The notes: generated by a model from the letters alone, not told the origin. Positions 9,565-19,226 are shown, counted from the stretch's first letter. The stretch is 64,000 nt of DNA from Salipiger aestuarii (GCF_003259905.1 NZ_QLMG01000002.1:62001-126000), one strand, 5' to 3'. Made by a program: numbers and translations.

Positions 9565-9586
9565 GGATTTTTCGTACGAAAAATCC
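9565..9586. repeat. 22-bp perfect palindrome, second copy of the CGTACG-core element
   Basis: GGATTTTTCG/CGAAAAATCC around a TA centre. It shares the central 18 bp with the palindrome at 9514-9545, 19 bp away. Together they fill the gap between two convergent genes. Related elements occur at 49564-49588 and 49643-49668. Confidence 0.9.
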
Positions 9587-9597
9587 TCGGGCGGACG

Positions 9598-10149
9598 TTA
9601 GCCGAGGGCACGGCGCAGGATGACCATCGTCTCGTCGACGTTGCGGGCGCTTTGCACAAAATCCAGCAGTGAGCTTTCAGCGAATCCTTCATTGACCACA
9701 TGAGTCATCAGCGCTTTGAGCGGTCCCCAGAAGCCGTCGCTGTCCAGCAGGACGATGGGCTTGTCGTGCAGGCCCAGCTGGCGCCATGTAAGGACTTCGA
9801 AGAACTCGTCGAGACTGCCGGCACCGCCCGGCAGCAGCACGATGGCATCGGCGTTCATCAACATGACTTTTTTGCGCTCGTGCATGGTTTCGGTTATCAC
9901 AAGTCGGGTCAGATCGGTTTTACCGACCTCGCGGGCCAGCAGGTGGGTGGGAATCACGCCAAAGGTCTCTCCTCCGGCGCTTTGAGCCGCGCGCGCCACG
10001 ATCCCCATCAGTCCGACGTCGCCCGCGCCGTAGATGAGACGCCAAGTCTCGCCCGCGATAGCCAGTCCCAGCGCCTCGGCCGCCCGGGCGTGGGTTGCAT
10101 TTTTGCCATTGCGTGCGCCGCAATAGACACAGATTGACCGTTGGCTCAT
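9598..10149 (-). CDS. LOG-family (TIGR00730) nucleotide phosphoribohydrolase-like protein
   Basis: 183 residues with a Rossmann-like fold. The family signature PGGAGSLDEFFEVLTW is present, matching the PGGxGTxxE box, as is the N-terminal VYCGARNG. LOG proteins hydrolyse cytokinin riboside monophosphates or, in bacteria, AMP-like nucleotides to free base and ribose 5-phosphate; the substrate here cannot be told from sequence. It is convergent with the transglycosylase and divergent from the LysM gene. Confidence 0.88.
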   Translation of the reverse strand: MSQRSICVYCGARNGKNATHARAAEALGLAIAGETWRLIYGAGDVGLMGIVARAAQSAGGETFGVIPTHLLAREVGKTDLTRLVITETMHERKKVMLMNADAIVLLPGGAGSLDEFFEVLTWRQLGLHDKPIVLLDSDGFWGPLKALMTHVVNEGFAESSLLDFVQSARNVDETMVILRRALG

Positions 10150-10263
10150 GGCTTTGACTCGACAAATGGATGATTTTGTCCGGTGATAACGGGATCGTCA
10201 TGGCACCTCAACCGGTCGGAACCGCGTCCACGTCGGGACCTGCCTGGGATTTTGGACTTAAAT

Positions 10264-11460
10264 ATGGACAGCAAGCTTCTTGGATGGGGGATCCTGGGGG
10301 CCGTCGCGTTTGCGGGGGTTGCTGCCGTCATGTTTGGTGTGGACCGGGCCAGGGGCCCCTCGGATCTGGCCTCGCCGCAGGCGGAGGGGAGGGACTTGCC
10401 CGTCACGGCGCCGTCGTCGGCCCCCCCCTCTGCGGCGATGACATCGGGCTGGTCGGTGGACACGCCAACCCCGCCCGCCGCGGCATCGGCGCCCTTGTTG
10501 CCGGACAGCAGCGTGGCGGTGGCGAACGTTCCTCCTTCCGATCCGGCTCCGCCCAGCTTCGACCTCGTCCGCGCCGATCCGGACGGAATGACGCTGGTCG
10601 CGGGCAACGCCCCGCCCGGAGCGATCGTTTCAGTCCTGATCGACGGTGTCGCCCAGGCCACGGGGGCTGCGGATGACAGGGGGCGTTTCGCGCATTTCCT
10701 GGATCTGCCGCCCGACGATGCCGCGCGGGTGCTGACACTTCGCATGTCTGTGGGCGGGCGCGAGATCGTGTCGACCGACGAGGTCTTGCTGGCCGCGCCG
10801 CCGCGCCCATTGGCGCCGCAACAGCCGGTTCCACCGCAGGCGCTGGCGCCGGATGCTGTCGCGGTCACTGCCCCGACCGCCACCGCTTCGCCTGTCGACG
10901 CCCCGCCTGCCGCAACGCCGCGAGCCCCGGCGTCAGTCGCGTTTCTGTCGACTGAAGATGGGGTTGCGCTGATCCAGCCCGCCGTTCCGCCGCTGGCTCC
11001 CGGAGATGTGGCCATCGATGCCATCACCTATGACACGGGGGCGAAGGTCGCGCTGTCCGGGCGCGGCCGTGCCGGGGCACAGCTGAGGGTCTACCTCGAC
11101 AACCGTTCCGTCGCGACGGCGACCGTGCCACGGGACGGGCGCTGGCGGGCCGAGCTGCCGCAGATCGACGCGGGCACCTACACGCTTAGGGTCGATCAGA
11201 TGGGGGTGGACGGCGACGTTACCGCGCGCGCCGAAAGCCCGTTCCTGCGCGAATCCCCCGCAAAGCTGGCTGCCGTCGCGCAAGAGGCGGACGCGCCGCT
11301 GGCGGTGGTCACCGTCCAGCCGGGTCACACGCTGTGGGCGCTTGCGCGGGACCGATACGGCGACGGGTTCGCCTATGTAAAGGTGTTTGAAGCCAATCGC
11401 AGCCAGATCCGCGATGCGGACCTGATCTATCCGGGGCAGGTTTTCGATCTGCCCGACTGA
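10264..11460 (+). CDS. LysM-domain protein with N-terminal membrane anchor
   Basis: 398 residues. ATG 10264 leads directly into one transmembrane segment (LLGWGILGAVAFAGVAAVMFG). A Pro/Ala-rich linker follows, then two bacterial Ig-like stretches (around DLVRADPDGMTLVAGNAPPGA and ITYDTGAKVALSGRGRAGA). The C-terminal LysM domain spans about the last 50 residues (VTVQPGHTLWALARDRYG ... LIYPGQVFDLP). LysM binds peptidoglycan, so this is probably an envelope protein anchored in the inner membrane. Exact role unknown. An in-frame start at 10183 would add an implausible charged leader. The next gene (ABC exporter) is 125 bp downstream. Confidence 0.85.
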   Translation: MDSKLLGWGILGAVAFAGVAAVMFGVDRARGPSDLASPQAEGRDLPVTAPSSAPPSAAMTSGWSVDTPTPPAAASAPLLPDSSVAVANVPPSDPAPPSFDLVRADPDGMTLVAGNAPPGAIVSVLIDGVAQATGAADDRGRFAHFLDLPPDDAARVLTLRMSVGGREIVSTDEVLLAAPPRPLAPQQPVPPQALAPDAVAVTAPTATASPVDAPPAATPRAPASVAFLSTEDGVALIQPAVPPLAPGDVAIDAITYDTGAKVALSGRGRAGAQLRVYLDNRSVATATVPRDGRWRAELPQIDAGTYTLRVDQMGVDGDVTARAESPFLRESPAKLAAVAQEADAPLAVVTVQPGHTLWALARDRYGDGFAYVKVFEANRSQIRDADLIYPGQVFDLPD

Positions 11461-11585
11461 CGGGCGCGCCGGTCGTGCAAATGCGCACAGATCGGTCTTC
11501 GCGCGCGCGCAAGCGTGCCGCGCGTCGCTGGCATCCTGCCGGTCTGCGCGCTATGGGCGGCACAGCCGACCCGAAAGGACCAGCC

Positions 11586-13403
11586 ATGCCCCCCGATACC
11601 GACACGGACACCGAGATCGCGCGCGCCGAGCGCCGCTCTGCCTGGCGCACGATCCGCCGCGTCGGCCCGTACCTGTGGCCTGACGGTCAGGGCTGGGTGA
11701 AACGGCGCGTCGTGCTGTCGCTGGTGCTGTTGCTGGTGGCAAAGCTGATCGCGGTCGGCACCCCGATCCTGTACAAGCGTGCCGTTGACAGCCTGTCGGG
11801 CGAGGTGCCCGATCTGGCGCTTGGAGCGGTGGGGCTGACCGTCGCCTATGGTGTGGCGCGGCTGACCACCGTTGGGTTCCAGCAGTTGCGCGACGGCATC
11901 TTTGCCCGTGTCGGCCAGCGCGCCCTGCGCCGCCTGGCGCTGGAAACCTTTTCCCATATCCACCGCCTGTCCATGCGGTACCACATCACGCGCCGGACCG
12001 GCGGGCTGAGCCGCATCATCGAGCGCGGCGTAAAGGGTGTGGATTTTCTGCTGCGGTTCATGCTGTTCAGCGTCGGGCCGCTGATCGTCGAGCTGCTGCT
12101 GGTCGGCGGGGTTCTGTTCTGGCTGTTCGACATCTGGTATCTGGCGGTCGTTGCCGTCACCATCGCGCTTTATGTCTGGTTCACCTTCAAGGTGACCGAA
12201 TGGCGGGTGCGCCTGCGCCGGACCATGAACGATCAGGACACCGACGCCAACCAGAAGGCCATCGACAGTCTGCTCAATTTCGAGACCGTCAAGTATTTCG
12301 GGGCCGAGGCGCGCGAGGCCGCGCGCTACGATGACGCGATGCGCGGATATGAGGCGGCAGCGGTCAAGACCTCGACCTCGCTGGCCTTCCTCAACTTCGG
12401 CCAGTCCTTGCTGATCACCTGCGGGCTTGTCATCGTCATGGTGATGGCCGCAGTTGGCGTGCAGAACGGCAATCTGACGGTGGGCGATTTTGTCATGGTC
12501 AACGCCTACATGATCCAGATCACCATGCCGCTGAACTTTCTTGGCACGGTCTATCGCGAGATCCGCCAGAGCCTTGTGGACATGGGCCAGATGTTCGACC
12601 TGCTCGATCAGCCGCAAGAGGTGTCGGACAAGCCCGGCGCGCCCGCCATCACGGTCGCGGGCGGGGTCGTGGAATTCGACGACATCCGCTTTGGCTACGA
12701 TGCCGAGCGCGCGATCCTGCGCGGTGTGTCGCTGCGCGTGGGGGCGGGGGAAAACGTCGCGCTGGTCGGGCCGTCGGGGTCGGGCAAGTCGACCATCGGA
12801 CGGCTGCTGTTCCGCTTTTACGACGTGCAGGGCGGCGCCATCCGGATCGACGGGCAGGATCTGCGCGATGTGAGACAGGACAGCCTGCATGCGCAGATCG
12901 GCGTGGTGCCCCAGGACACCGTGCTGTTCAACGATTCCATCCGCTACAACATCGCCTATGGCCGCGCCGGGGCAAGCATGGACGACATCGTCGCCGCTGC
13001 GAAGGCCGCGCAGATCCACAGCTTTATCGAAAGCCTGCCAGAGGGGTATGACACCGCCGTGGGCGAGCGCGGGCTGAAGCTTTCGGGCGGTGAAAAGCAA
13101 CGGGTGGGGATTGCGCGCACGCTGCTCAAGAACCCGCCGATCCTGCTGTTGGATGAGGCGACATCGGCGCTGGACACTGAAACCGAGGCCGAGATTCAGG
13201 ACGCGCTCGAACGCGCGGGCGAGGGGCGCACCGTCATCACCATCGCGCACCGGCTGTCCACCATCGCCGACGCGGACCGGATCGTGGTGCTGGAGGCGGG
13301 CGAGGTCGTCGAAGAGGGCACCCACGAGGCGCTTTTGGCGCGCAAGGGACGCTACGCCCAGCTTTGGGCACGCCAGCAGGCGGAAAGCGAAGAAGCGGCC
13401 TGA
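11586..13403 (+). CDS. Atm1/ABCB7-type ABC exporter (fused permease and ATPase)
   Basis: 605 residues. The N-terminal half has the six-helix ABC exporter membrane domain and the ATPase is in the C-terminal third: Walker A GPSGSGKST near 395-403, signature LSGGEKQRV, Walker B ILLLDEATSALD and the switch histidine in TIAHRLSTI. The TM-domain stretch SMRYHITRRTGGLSRIIERG and the ATPase-side sequence are typical of the Atm1/HMT1 group, which exports glutathione-linked sulfur or metal compounds. ATG 11586 has AAGGA upstream at good spacing and gives the standard short N-terminus. Confidence 0.92.
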   Translation: MPPDTDTDTEIARAERRSAWRTIRRVGPYLWPDGQGWVKRRVVLSLVLLLVAKLIAVGTPILYKRAVDSLSGEVPDLALGAVGLTVAYGVARLTTVGFQQLRDGIFARVGQRALRRLALETFSHIHRLSMRYHITRRTGGLSRIIERGVKGVDFLLRFMLFSVGPLIVELLLVGGVLFWLFDIWYLAVVAVTIALYVWFTFKVTEWRVRLRRTMNDQDTDANQKAIDSLLNFETVKYFGAEAREAARYDDAMRGYEAAAVKTSTSLAFLNFGQSLLITCGLVIVMVMAAVGVQNGNLTVGDFVMVNAYMIQITMPLNFLGTVYREIRQSLVDMGQMFDLLDQPQEVSDKPGAPAITVAGGVVEFDDIRFGYDAERAILRGVSLRVGAGENVALVGPSGSGKSTIGRLLFRFYDVQGGAIRIDGQDLRDVRQDSLHAQIGVVPQDTVLFNDSIRYNIAYGRAGASMDDIVAAAKAAQIHSFIESLPEGYDTAVGERGLKLSGGEKQRVGIARTLLKNPPILLLDEATSALDTETEAEIQDALERAGEGRTVITIAHRLSTIADADRIVVLEAGEVVEEGTHEALLARKGRYAQLWARQQAESEEAA

Positions 13404-13474
13404 CCGCGGCTGCGCAGCGAGGCGGCAGGTTGGCTGTGAAAAGGCGTCGAATTGGTCAGGTTAGTTGACCGGTG

Positions 13475-13503
13475 TTGTTTCCGATCGGAAACTTCCCTAG
13501 ACC
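13475..13503 (+). promoter_or_regulatory. Candidate glcB promoter with operator palindrome in the spacer
   Basis: TTGTTT (13475-13480), a 17-bp spacer and TAGACC (13498-13503), 34 bp before the glcB start. A perfect 16-bp palindrome, GTTTCCGATCGGAAAC, lies at 13477-13492, overlapping the -35 and filling most of the spacer. A protein bound there would directly control RNA polymerase access. The regulator is not in the window. Confidence 0.5.
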
Positions 13504-13537
13504 GGACAGCAACCCGATTCCGCCAGGAGGCCCCATC

Positions 13538-15676
13538 ATGACCACGCGACTTTCCCGCAGCGATCTTCGGGTCGATCCCGTTCTGGTCGATTTCATCGAG
13601 ACCAAGGCCCTTGCGGGCAGCGGCGTGACGCCCGATCGGTTCTGGTCGGCGCTGTCGAGTCTTGCGCATGAGTTCGGCCCGCGCAACCGCGCGCTTATGG
13701 AAAAGCGCGACGATATTCAGGGGCTGCTGGACACTTGGCATCTGGAACGCCGCGGCCGGCCGCATGATGCCGCCGCCTACCGGGCGTTTCTGGAAAGGAT
13801 CGGCTACATCCTGCCCGAAGGCCCCGATTTCGAAATCGAAACCCAGGACACCGATGCCGAAATCGCGAGCATCCCCGGCCCGCAACTGGTGGTTCCCATC
13901 ACCAACGCGCGCTACGCGCTGAACGCGGCGAACGCGCGTTGGGGGTCGTTGTTCGACGCATTGTACGGCACCGACGCGCTGGGGTCGGTGGCGCCCAGGG
14001 GCGGGTTCGACCTGGACCGCGCCGCACAGGTGGTGGCGCGGGCCAAGGCGTTTCTGGATGAGACCTTTCCGGTGGCGGGCGGGCAGCACGCCGGGGCGGA
14101 CGGCTATACCGTCGCCGATGGCGCGCTGCTGGTCGGTGGCAAGCCGCTGGCGTCGCCGGGGCAATTCGCAGGCTATCGCGGCGACGCGACAGCACCTGAG
14201 GCGATCTTGCTGCGCAACAACGGACTGCATGTGGAGCTGGCGCTGGATCGGGACCATTCCATCGGCAAGACCGACAGCGCGGGGCTTGCGGATGTCGTGA
14301 TGGAATCGGCGATCTCGGCGATCATGGATTGCGAAGACAGCGTCGCCTGCGTGGATGCGCGGGACAAGACGCTGGCCTATGCCAACTGGCTGGGCCTGAT
14401 GAAGGGCGACCTGTCGGACACGTTCGACAAGGGCGGCAAGACGGTGACCCGCACGCTGGCGGCGGACCGCAGCTATACCGCGCCGGATGGCTCGGCGCTG
14501 ACGCTCAAGGGCCGGTCGCTGATGCTGGTGCGCAATGTCGGCCACCTGATGACCAACCCCGCGATCCTGCTTAAAGACGGCTCCGAGATCTATGAGGGGC
14601 TGATGGATGCGATGATCACCACGCTGATCGCAAAGCATGATCTGGCGCGCGAGGGCGGCAATTCGGTCAAGGGGTCGGTCTATGTGGTCAAGCCCAAGAT
14701 GCACGGCCCCGAAGAGGTGGCGTTCGCCGACGAGATCTTCAGCTTTGTCGAAGACGCGCTGGGCCTGGCGCGATACACCGTCAAGCTGGGCATCATGGAC
14801 GAGGAACGGCGCACATCGGTGAACCTGCGCGAATGCATCCGCGCCGCGAAGCACCGGGTGGCGTTCATCAACACCGGCTTTCTCGATCGCACCGGCGACG
14901 AGATGCACAGCTCGATGGAGGCGGGACCGATGCTGCGCAAGGGTGACATGAAGGACACCGCCTGGATCGCGTCCTATGAGGATCGCAACGTCGATGTCGG
15001 GCTGGCCTGTGGCCTGCGCGGACGCGCGCAGATCGGCAAGGGCATGTGGGCGATGCCGGATCTGATGGCGGACATGCTCAAGGCCAAGATCGGCCACCCC
15101 AAGGCCGGCGCGACCTGCGCCTGGGTGCCGTCGTCCACCGCGGCCACGCTGCACGCGCTGCACTACCATATGGTTGACGTGCTGGCGGTGCAGGCCGAAC
15201 TTTTGGCGGGCGGGCCGCGCGGCACGCTGGACGATCTGCTGACCATTCCCGTGGCCGAGGGGGTCAACTGGTCCGACGCCGAAATCGCCGAAGAGATCGA
15301 GAACAACGCGCAGGGCATCCTTGGCTATGTGGTGCGATGGGTCGATCAGGGGGTCGGGTGTTCCAAGGTGCCCGACATCCACGATGTCGCTCTGATGGAG
15401 GACCGGGCGACCTGCCGGATTTCCTCGCAGCATCTGGCGAACTGGCTGCACCACGGCGTGGTGTCCGAAGACGAGGTGATGGCAGCGATGAAAAAGATGG
15501 CTGCCGTGGTCGATCGTCAGAATGCGGGCGACGCCGGCTATGTGCCGATGGCGCCGGGATTCGACGGGCCCGCGTTCAAGGCCGCCTGCGATCTGGTGTT
15601 CGAGGGCCACGTGCAGCCGTCGGGCTACACCGAGCCGGTGCTGCACAGGCGGCGGCTGGAACGCAAGGCGGGCTAG
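13538..15676 (+). CDS. glcB: Malate synthase G
   Basis: 712 residues, the length of the monomeric G isoform. It condenses glyoxylate with acetyl-CoA to malate, for growth on C2 compounds or glycolate-derived glyoxylate. Landmarks: [14 protein letters not shown] (metal and substrate site), [49 protein letters not shown] and [26 protein letters not shown] 13538 has CAGGAGG 7 nt upstream; an in-frame ATG at 13472 lies inside the promoter region and is rejected. It is followed by a GlcG-like gene 50 bp downstream. Confidence 0.97.
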   Translation: MTTRLSRSDLRVDPVLVDFIETKALAGSGVTPDRFWSALSSLAHEFGPRNRALMEKRDDIQGLLDTWHLERRGRPHDAAAYRAFLERIGYILPEGPDFEIETQDTDAEIASIPGPQLVVPITNARYALNAANARWGSLFDALYGTDALGSVAPRGGFDLDRAAQVVARAKAFLDETFPVAGGQHAGADGYTVADGALLVGGKPLASPGQFAGYRGDATAPEAILLRNNGLHVELALDRDHSIGKTDSAGLADVVMESAISAIMDCEDSVACVDARDKTLAYANWLGLMKGDLSDTFDKGGKTVTRTLAADRSYTAPDGSALTLKGRSLMLVRNVGHLMTNPAILLKDGSEIYEGLMDAMITTLIAKHDLAREGGNSVKGSVYVVKPKMHGPEEVAFADEIFSFVEDALGLARYTVKLGIMDEERRTSVNLRECIRAAKHRVAFINTGFLDRTGDEMHSSMEAGPMLRKGDMKDTAWIASYEDRNVDVGLACGLRGRAQIGKGMWAMPDLMADMLKAKIGHPKAGATCAWVPSSTAATLHALHYHMVDVLAVQAELLAGGPRGTLDDLLTIPVAEGVNWSDAEIAEEIENNAQGILGYVVRWVDQGVGCSKVPDIHDVALMEDRATCRISSQHLANWLHHGVVSEDEVMAAMKKMAAVVDRQNAGDAGYVPMAPGFDGPAFKAACDLVFEGHVQPSGYTEPVLHRRRLERKAG

Positions 15677-15726
15677 GCCGCCACATTTTTACAGGCATTT
15701 TGCCGAAATGATGAAAGGATGTCCCA

Positions 15727-16155
15727 GTGGCAGGGATTTCACTGAGCCGGGCGCGGCAAATGATCCGCAAGACGTTTGATGCGGGCAAGGAAGCACGAAT
15801 GAACCCGCTGTCGGCGGTGGTGCTGGACGAGGGCGGCAACATCATCGCCTTTGAACGCCAGGACGGGGCAAGCCCCGGCCGGTTTCAGATCGCGCATGGC
15901 AAGGCCCATGGCGCGGTGATGCTGGGCATGCCCGGCAGCGCACAGATGGCGCGCGCTGAAGCACAGGCCTATTTCATGGCCGCGGCCAACGGTGCGTTCG
16001 GCGGTGCGCTGGTGCCGGTGCCGGGTGGCATATTATTAAAGGATTCCAAGGGCCGGACTCTGGGCGCGCTGGGCGTGACGGGCGATACGTCCGACAACGA
16101 CGCCGTTGCCGGAAAAGCGGGCGTCGAGGCCGCCGGACTGGTGCCCGAGGTCTGA
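15727..16155 (+). CDS. GlcG/HbpS family protein
   Basis: 142 residues, within the small GlcG/HbpS (heme-binding, DUF336) family: LSRARQMIRKTFDAGKE, MNPLSAVVLDEGGN, FERQDGASPGRFQIAHGKA and the C-terminal GALGVTGD. Members are often encoded in glycolate utilisation clusters with malate synthase or glycolate oxidase. Biochemical role is unsettled; some bind heme. Start is GTG 15727 with AAAGGA 7 nt upstream. It is 50 bp after glcB and probably co-transcribed. Confidence 0.85.
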   Translation: MAGISLSRARQMIRKTFDAGKEARMNPLSAVVLDEGGNIIAFERQDGASPGRFQIAHGKAHGAVMLGMPGSAQMARAEAQAYFMAAANGAFGGALVPVPGGILLKDSKGRTLGALGVTGDTSDNDAVAGKAGVEAAGLVPEV

Positions 16156-16221
16156 GCAACCTTTCGGAAACTTTGCTCCTGCACTATGTTGAGTTTCAGG
16201 TGCAGTAAAGAAGAGGTTCGC

Positions 16222-16998
16222 ATGGCCCGCCCTGTCGTCGGAATCATTGGCAATTATCTCATGGTGAACGACAGCTACCCCGCGCATGCGGGGGGCGAGA
16301 TGAACACCGAGGCGGTGTCCTGTGTATCGGACTGCGTGCCGCTGCTGGTCGCTCCCGATCCGCGCTTTGTCTCCGTCGACGAACTGATGGAGGTATGCGA
16401 CGGATTCCTGCTGACCGGGGGACGCCCCAATGTCCACCCCGAGGAATACGGCGAAGAGGCGACCGAGGCGCATGGCACCTTTGACCGCGCGCGCGATGCC
16501 GTCGTGCTGCCGCTGGTGCGCGCCTGCGTCGAGCGCGGGCAGCCCTTCATGGGCATCTGCCGCGGTTTCCAGGAGGTGAACGTCGCCATGGGCGGCACGC
16601 TTTATCCCGAAATCCGCGATCTGCCGGGGCGTCTTAACCATCGGATGCCCCCCGATGGCACGCTTGAAGAAAAATTCGCGCTGCGCCACAAGGTGTGCCT
16701 GACCGAGGGCGGCTGTTTTCATAAACTCTTCGGTGCCGCCGAGGTGATGACCAACACGCTGCACGGGCAGGGCATCAAGACGCCCGGCGCGCGGATCGTC
16801 ATCGAGGGGCTGGCGCCCGACGGCACCCCTGAGGCGATTGTGGTGAAGGGCGCGCCAGGCTTTACCCTGTCGGTGCAGTGGCATCCCGAATGGGACGCGG
16901 CCAACGACCCGGTGTCGCGCCCGCTGTTCGAGGCATTCGGCGATGCGGTGCGCGATTTTGTCGCCCGGCGCCACACGCGACAGCGGATCCCGGCCTGA
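16222..16998 (+). CDS. Class-I glutamine amidotransferase-like hydrolase (peptidase C26, PuuD-like)
   Basis: 258 residues. The family hydrolyses gamma-glutamyl-linked compounds such as gamma-glutamyl-GABA. The nucleophile elbow is FMGICRGFQEVNVAMGG with the catalytic Cys, and the His comes in SVQWHPEWD, both intact. Also typical are the N-terminal PVVGIIGNYL and TGGRPNVHPEEYG. ATG 16222 follows an AAGAGG site. It lies 66 bp after the GlcG-like gene on the same strand. True substrate is not shown. Confidence 0.85.
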   Translation: MARPVVGIIGNYLMVNDSYPAHAGGEMNTEAVSCVSDCVPLLVAPDPRFVSVDELMEVCDGFLLTGGRPNVHPEEYGEEATEAHGTFDRARDAVVLPLVRACVERGQPFMGICRGFQEVNVAMGGTLYPEIRDLPGRLNHRMPPDGTLEEKFALRHKVCLTEGGCFHKLFGAAEVMTNTLHGQGIKTPGARIVIEGLAPDGTPEAIVVKGAPGFTLSVQWHPEWDAANDPVSRPLFEAFGDAVRDFVARRHTRQRIPA

Positions 16999-17221
16999 GA
17001 CGCGGTCACGCAGCCCGGCGGGCGTGCGCCAGCCCCTGATGCCCGCCGCCCGCGCCGCTTGTCAGACAGAGCGCCTGACGGCGCACAGTTCCAGTCGCTT
17101 TCCGGGCCTTGGGGCCCGTCGGCTTCGCGCGCGTGGCTGTCGTGACGCCTCATGAATGCGATCGCGCGGGTGGCAGGGCCGGCTGACAGGGTCGCCTGAC
17201 ACGCGCCCTGCGCAGGCGCGG

Positions 17222-18415
17222 TCAGGTCACGGATTTGCGCCGGTGATATTTCGGGTGGTCCCAAAGCGCGCCGCGCAGGATCCGGGCGAGCACCTCGACC
17301 GCTTCGCGGATCTCGGCCTCGCCGATATAAAGCGGGGTGATGCCAAAGCGCAGGATGTCGGGGGCGCGGAAGTCACCGATCACGCCAAGGTCGATGAGTG
17401 CCTGCATGATGGCGTAGCCGTGTTCCGAACGGAAAGAGACCTGGCTGCCGCGCGACTCGTTTTCGCGGGGGGTGGCGAGTTTCAGACCGGGGCAATGCGT
17501 TTCGATTTCCTCGATCATCAGCCCGCCGAGGTCGAGCGAGCGTTTGCGCAGATCGGCCATATCCACCCGATCCCAGACATCGAGCGCCGCGTCGAGCGCC
17601 GCCATTTGCAGCACGGGCGGCGTGCCGACGCGCATCCGCTCGATGCCGGTCGCGGGGCGGTAGCCCGGTTCGAACGAAAACGGTTTGTCATGCCCAAGCC
17701 AGCCGCACAGCGCGGGTTCGACGTGGTCGATGTGTTCAGGCGAAACGTAGATGAAGGCGGGCGCGCCCGGGCCTGCGTTGATGTATTTGTAGGTGCAGCC
17801 AACGGCGAAATCCGCGCCTCCGGCGGCGACATCCACGGGCAGCGCGCCGGCGGAATGCGCCAGATCCCAGATCACCACCGCGCCCATGTCGTGGGCCTTG
17901 CGCGTCAGCGCCTTGAGATTGTGGCGCCGCCCGGTGCGGTAGTCGATTTCGGTCACCAGCACTACGCCGACCTCTTCGGTGATGGCGTCTTCAAGGTCGT
18001 GGGGGGGCACCAGACGCAGGTCATGCCGGTCGCCGAGCAGGTGGATCAGCCCTTCGGCCATATACAGATCGGACGGAAAATTGCCCCTGTCGGACAGGAT
18101 CGTGCGCCGTTCGGGCACGATCTGAAGCGCGGCGGACAGGGCCTGAAATACCTTGATCGACAGTGTGTCACCGATGACCACATGGCCGTGTTCGGCGCCG
18201 ATCAGCCGACCGAGACGGTCGCCCAGCCGACGCGGCATATCCATCCAGCCGCAGGCGTTCCAGCCGGTGACAAGCCGTTCGCCCCATTCTTCGGTCAGAA
18301 GCCGTTCGATCCGGGCGGGGGTTGCTTTTGGCATCGGGCCCAGCGAGTTGCCGTCCAGATAGATCAGCCCGAGCGGGACGTGGAACTGATCGCGGGTCCA
18401 GGCGAAATCGGTCAA
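17222..18415 (-). CDS. kynU: Kynureninase
   Basis: 397 residues, normal for the family. This PLP enzyme cleaves kynurenine or 3-hydroxykynurenine to (hydroxy)anthranilate plus alanine in tryptophan breakdown. Visible motifs: YLDGNSLGPMP, the aspartate in VVIWDLAHSAGALPV and the PLP-lysine segment GCTYKYINAGPGAPAF. The start is taken as TTG 18415 because GGAGGA stands 5 nt upstream and the product then begins MTDFAWTRDQF, as expected. The frame stays open far upstream but that extension is Arg/Pro-rich and covers the divergent neighbour. No other kynurenine-pathway genes are next to it. Confidence 0.93.
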   Translation of the reverse strand: MTDFAWTRDQFHVPLGLIYLDGNSLGPMPKATPARIERLLTEEWGERLVTGWNACGWMDMPRRLGDRLGRLIGAEHGHVVIGDTLSIKVFQALSAALQIVPERRTILSDRGNFPSDLYMAEGLIHLLGDRHDLRLVPPHDLEDAITEEVGVVLVTEIDYRTGRRHNLKALTRKAHDMGAVVIWDLAHSAGALPVDVAAGGADFAVGCTYKYINAGPGAPAFIYVSPEHIDHVEPALCGWLGHDKPFSFEPGYRPATGIERMRVGTPPVLQMAALDAALDVWDRVDMADLRKRSLDLGGLMIEEIETHCPGLKLATPRENESRGSQVSFRSEHGYAIMQALIDLGVIGDFRAPDILRFGITPLYIGEAEIREAVEVLARILRGALWDHPKYHRRKSVT

Positions 18416-18652
18416 TAGGCTCCTCCGGGCGGCTTGTGCGGCTTGTGGGGCTGGGTGGCGCAAGCGGTTCGGGCAACTTGACGCGGATTCGCGGGATCGG
18501 CAAGGCGTCGCGTCCTTGCGCGCGGTGCGCGACCACGGAGAGCGCGGTGGCGCGCCGCGCGGTCGGCGCTGTTTCAGCCGTGCCGATCGGTACTTGCGGT
18601 GGCGCGGTGGCTGCGCAATCCTGTCGATTGTGGCGCCTGGACCGGGAACCGG

Positions 18653-19105
18653 ATGAGAAAATGGATCGACATTCCACCCGTATGGCTGGGTGCGTGCCTG
18701 GCGGTTGCCTGGTGGCAGGCGCATGCCTGGCCGATGGGGCTGGGCTTTGGCCCGGTGTGGGCCGATTTGCTGGGCGGTTTGCTTGTGGGCGCCGGCGCGC
18801 TGGTGATGCTGCTTGCCGTGGCCGAGATGCGGCGCAACCGCACCACGGTGATGCCGCATGGCGAGGTCTCGCATCTGGTGACAAGTGGAATTTTCGGCAG
18901 GTCGCGCAATCCGATCTACCTTGGCGATGCCATGATTCTCATGGGGTTTGTGCTGTATTGGGACGCGGTGTTCTCGCTCGTTTTGGTGCCGGTGTTCGTG
19001 TGGATTGTCGAAAGGCGATTCATCGAGAACGAAGAGCTGCGATTGCGACGCAAGTTTCTTTCGGAATATCGGGCATACTCGCAACAAACGAGAAGATGGC
19101 TTTGA
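18653..19105 (+). CDS. Isoprenylcysteine carboxyl methyltransferase-like integral membrane protein
   Basis: 150 residues with about four transmembrane segments. The C-terminal signature GIFGRSRNPIYLGDAMILMG ... EYRAYSQQTRRWL matches the ICMT/phospholipid N-methyltransferase-like family (SAM-dependent; R(N)PxY box and ExxY). Bacterial substrates are mostly unknown. ATG 18653 is chosen; the ribosome site is weak. It is divergent from kynU and 121 bp before pntA. Confidence 0.78.
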   Translation: MRKWIDIPPVWLGACLAVAWWQAHAWPMGLGFGPVWADLLGGLLVGAGALVMLLAVAEMRRNRTTVMPHGEVSHLVTSGIFGRSRNPIYLGDAMILMGFVLYWDAVFSLVLVPVFVWIVERRFIENEELRLRRKFLSEYRAYSQQTRRWL

Positions 19106-19226
19106 ATTCAACGGCGGATGCGGTTACAGGTCGCGTTGACGTTGAAGCCGGGGGGCGCCGCCTGTAGCACGGGCGGGATGGCCCGAACTGCCTGCGACAA
19201 ATGGATACCTGAGAAACAAGAGGGGG

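Noticed and set aside
9514-9586. Palindromes considered as ordinary bidirectional Rho-independent terminators
   Set aside because: The T runs are on the ascending arm, not after the stem, and there is almost no loop; kept as an unexplained repeat class.
13352-15646. A 764-codon minus-strand frame opposite glcB, and a similar one at 11427-13325 opposite the ABC exporter
   Set aside because: Both are antisense to well-supported genes and His/Gln/Arg-rich without domains.
18416-19111. N-terminal extension of the kynureninase frame
   Set aside because: The extra residues are Arg/Pro-rich, antisense to the methyltransferase-like gene, and a TTG with GGAGGA at ideal spacing marks the true start.
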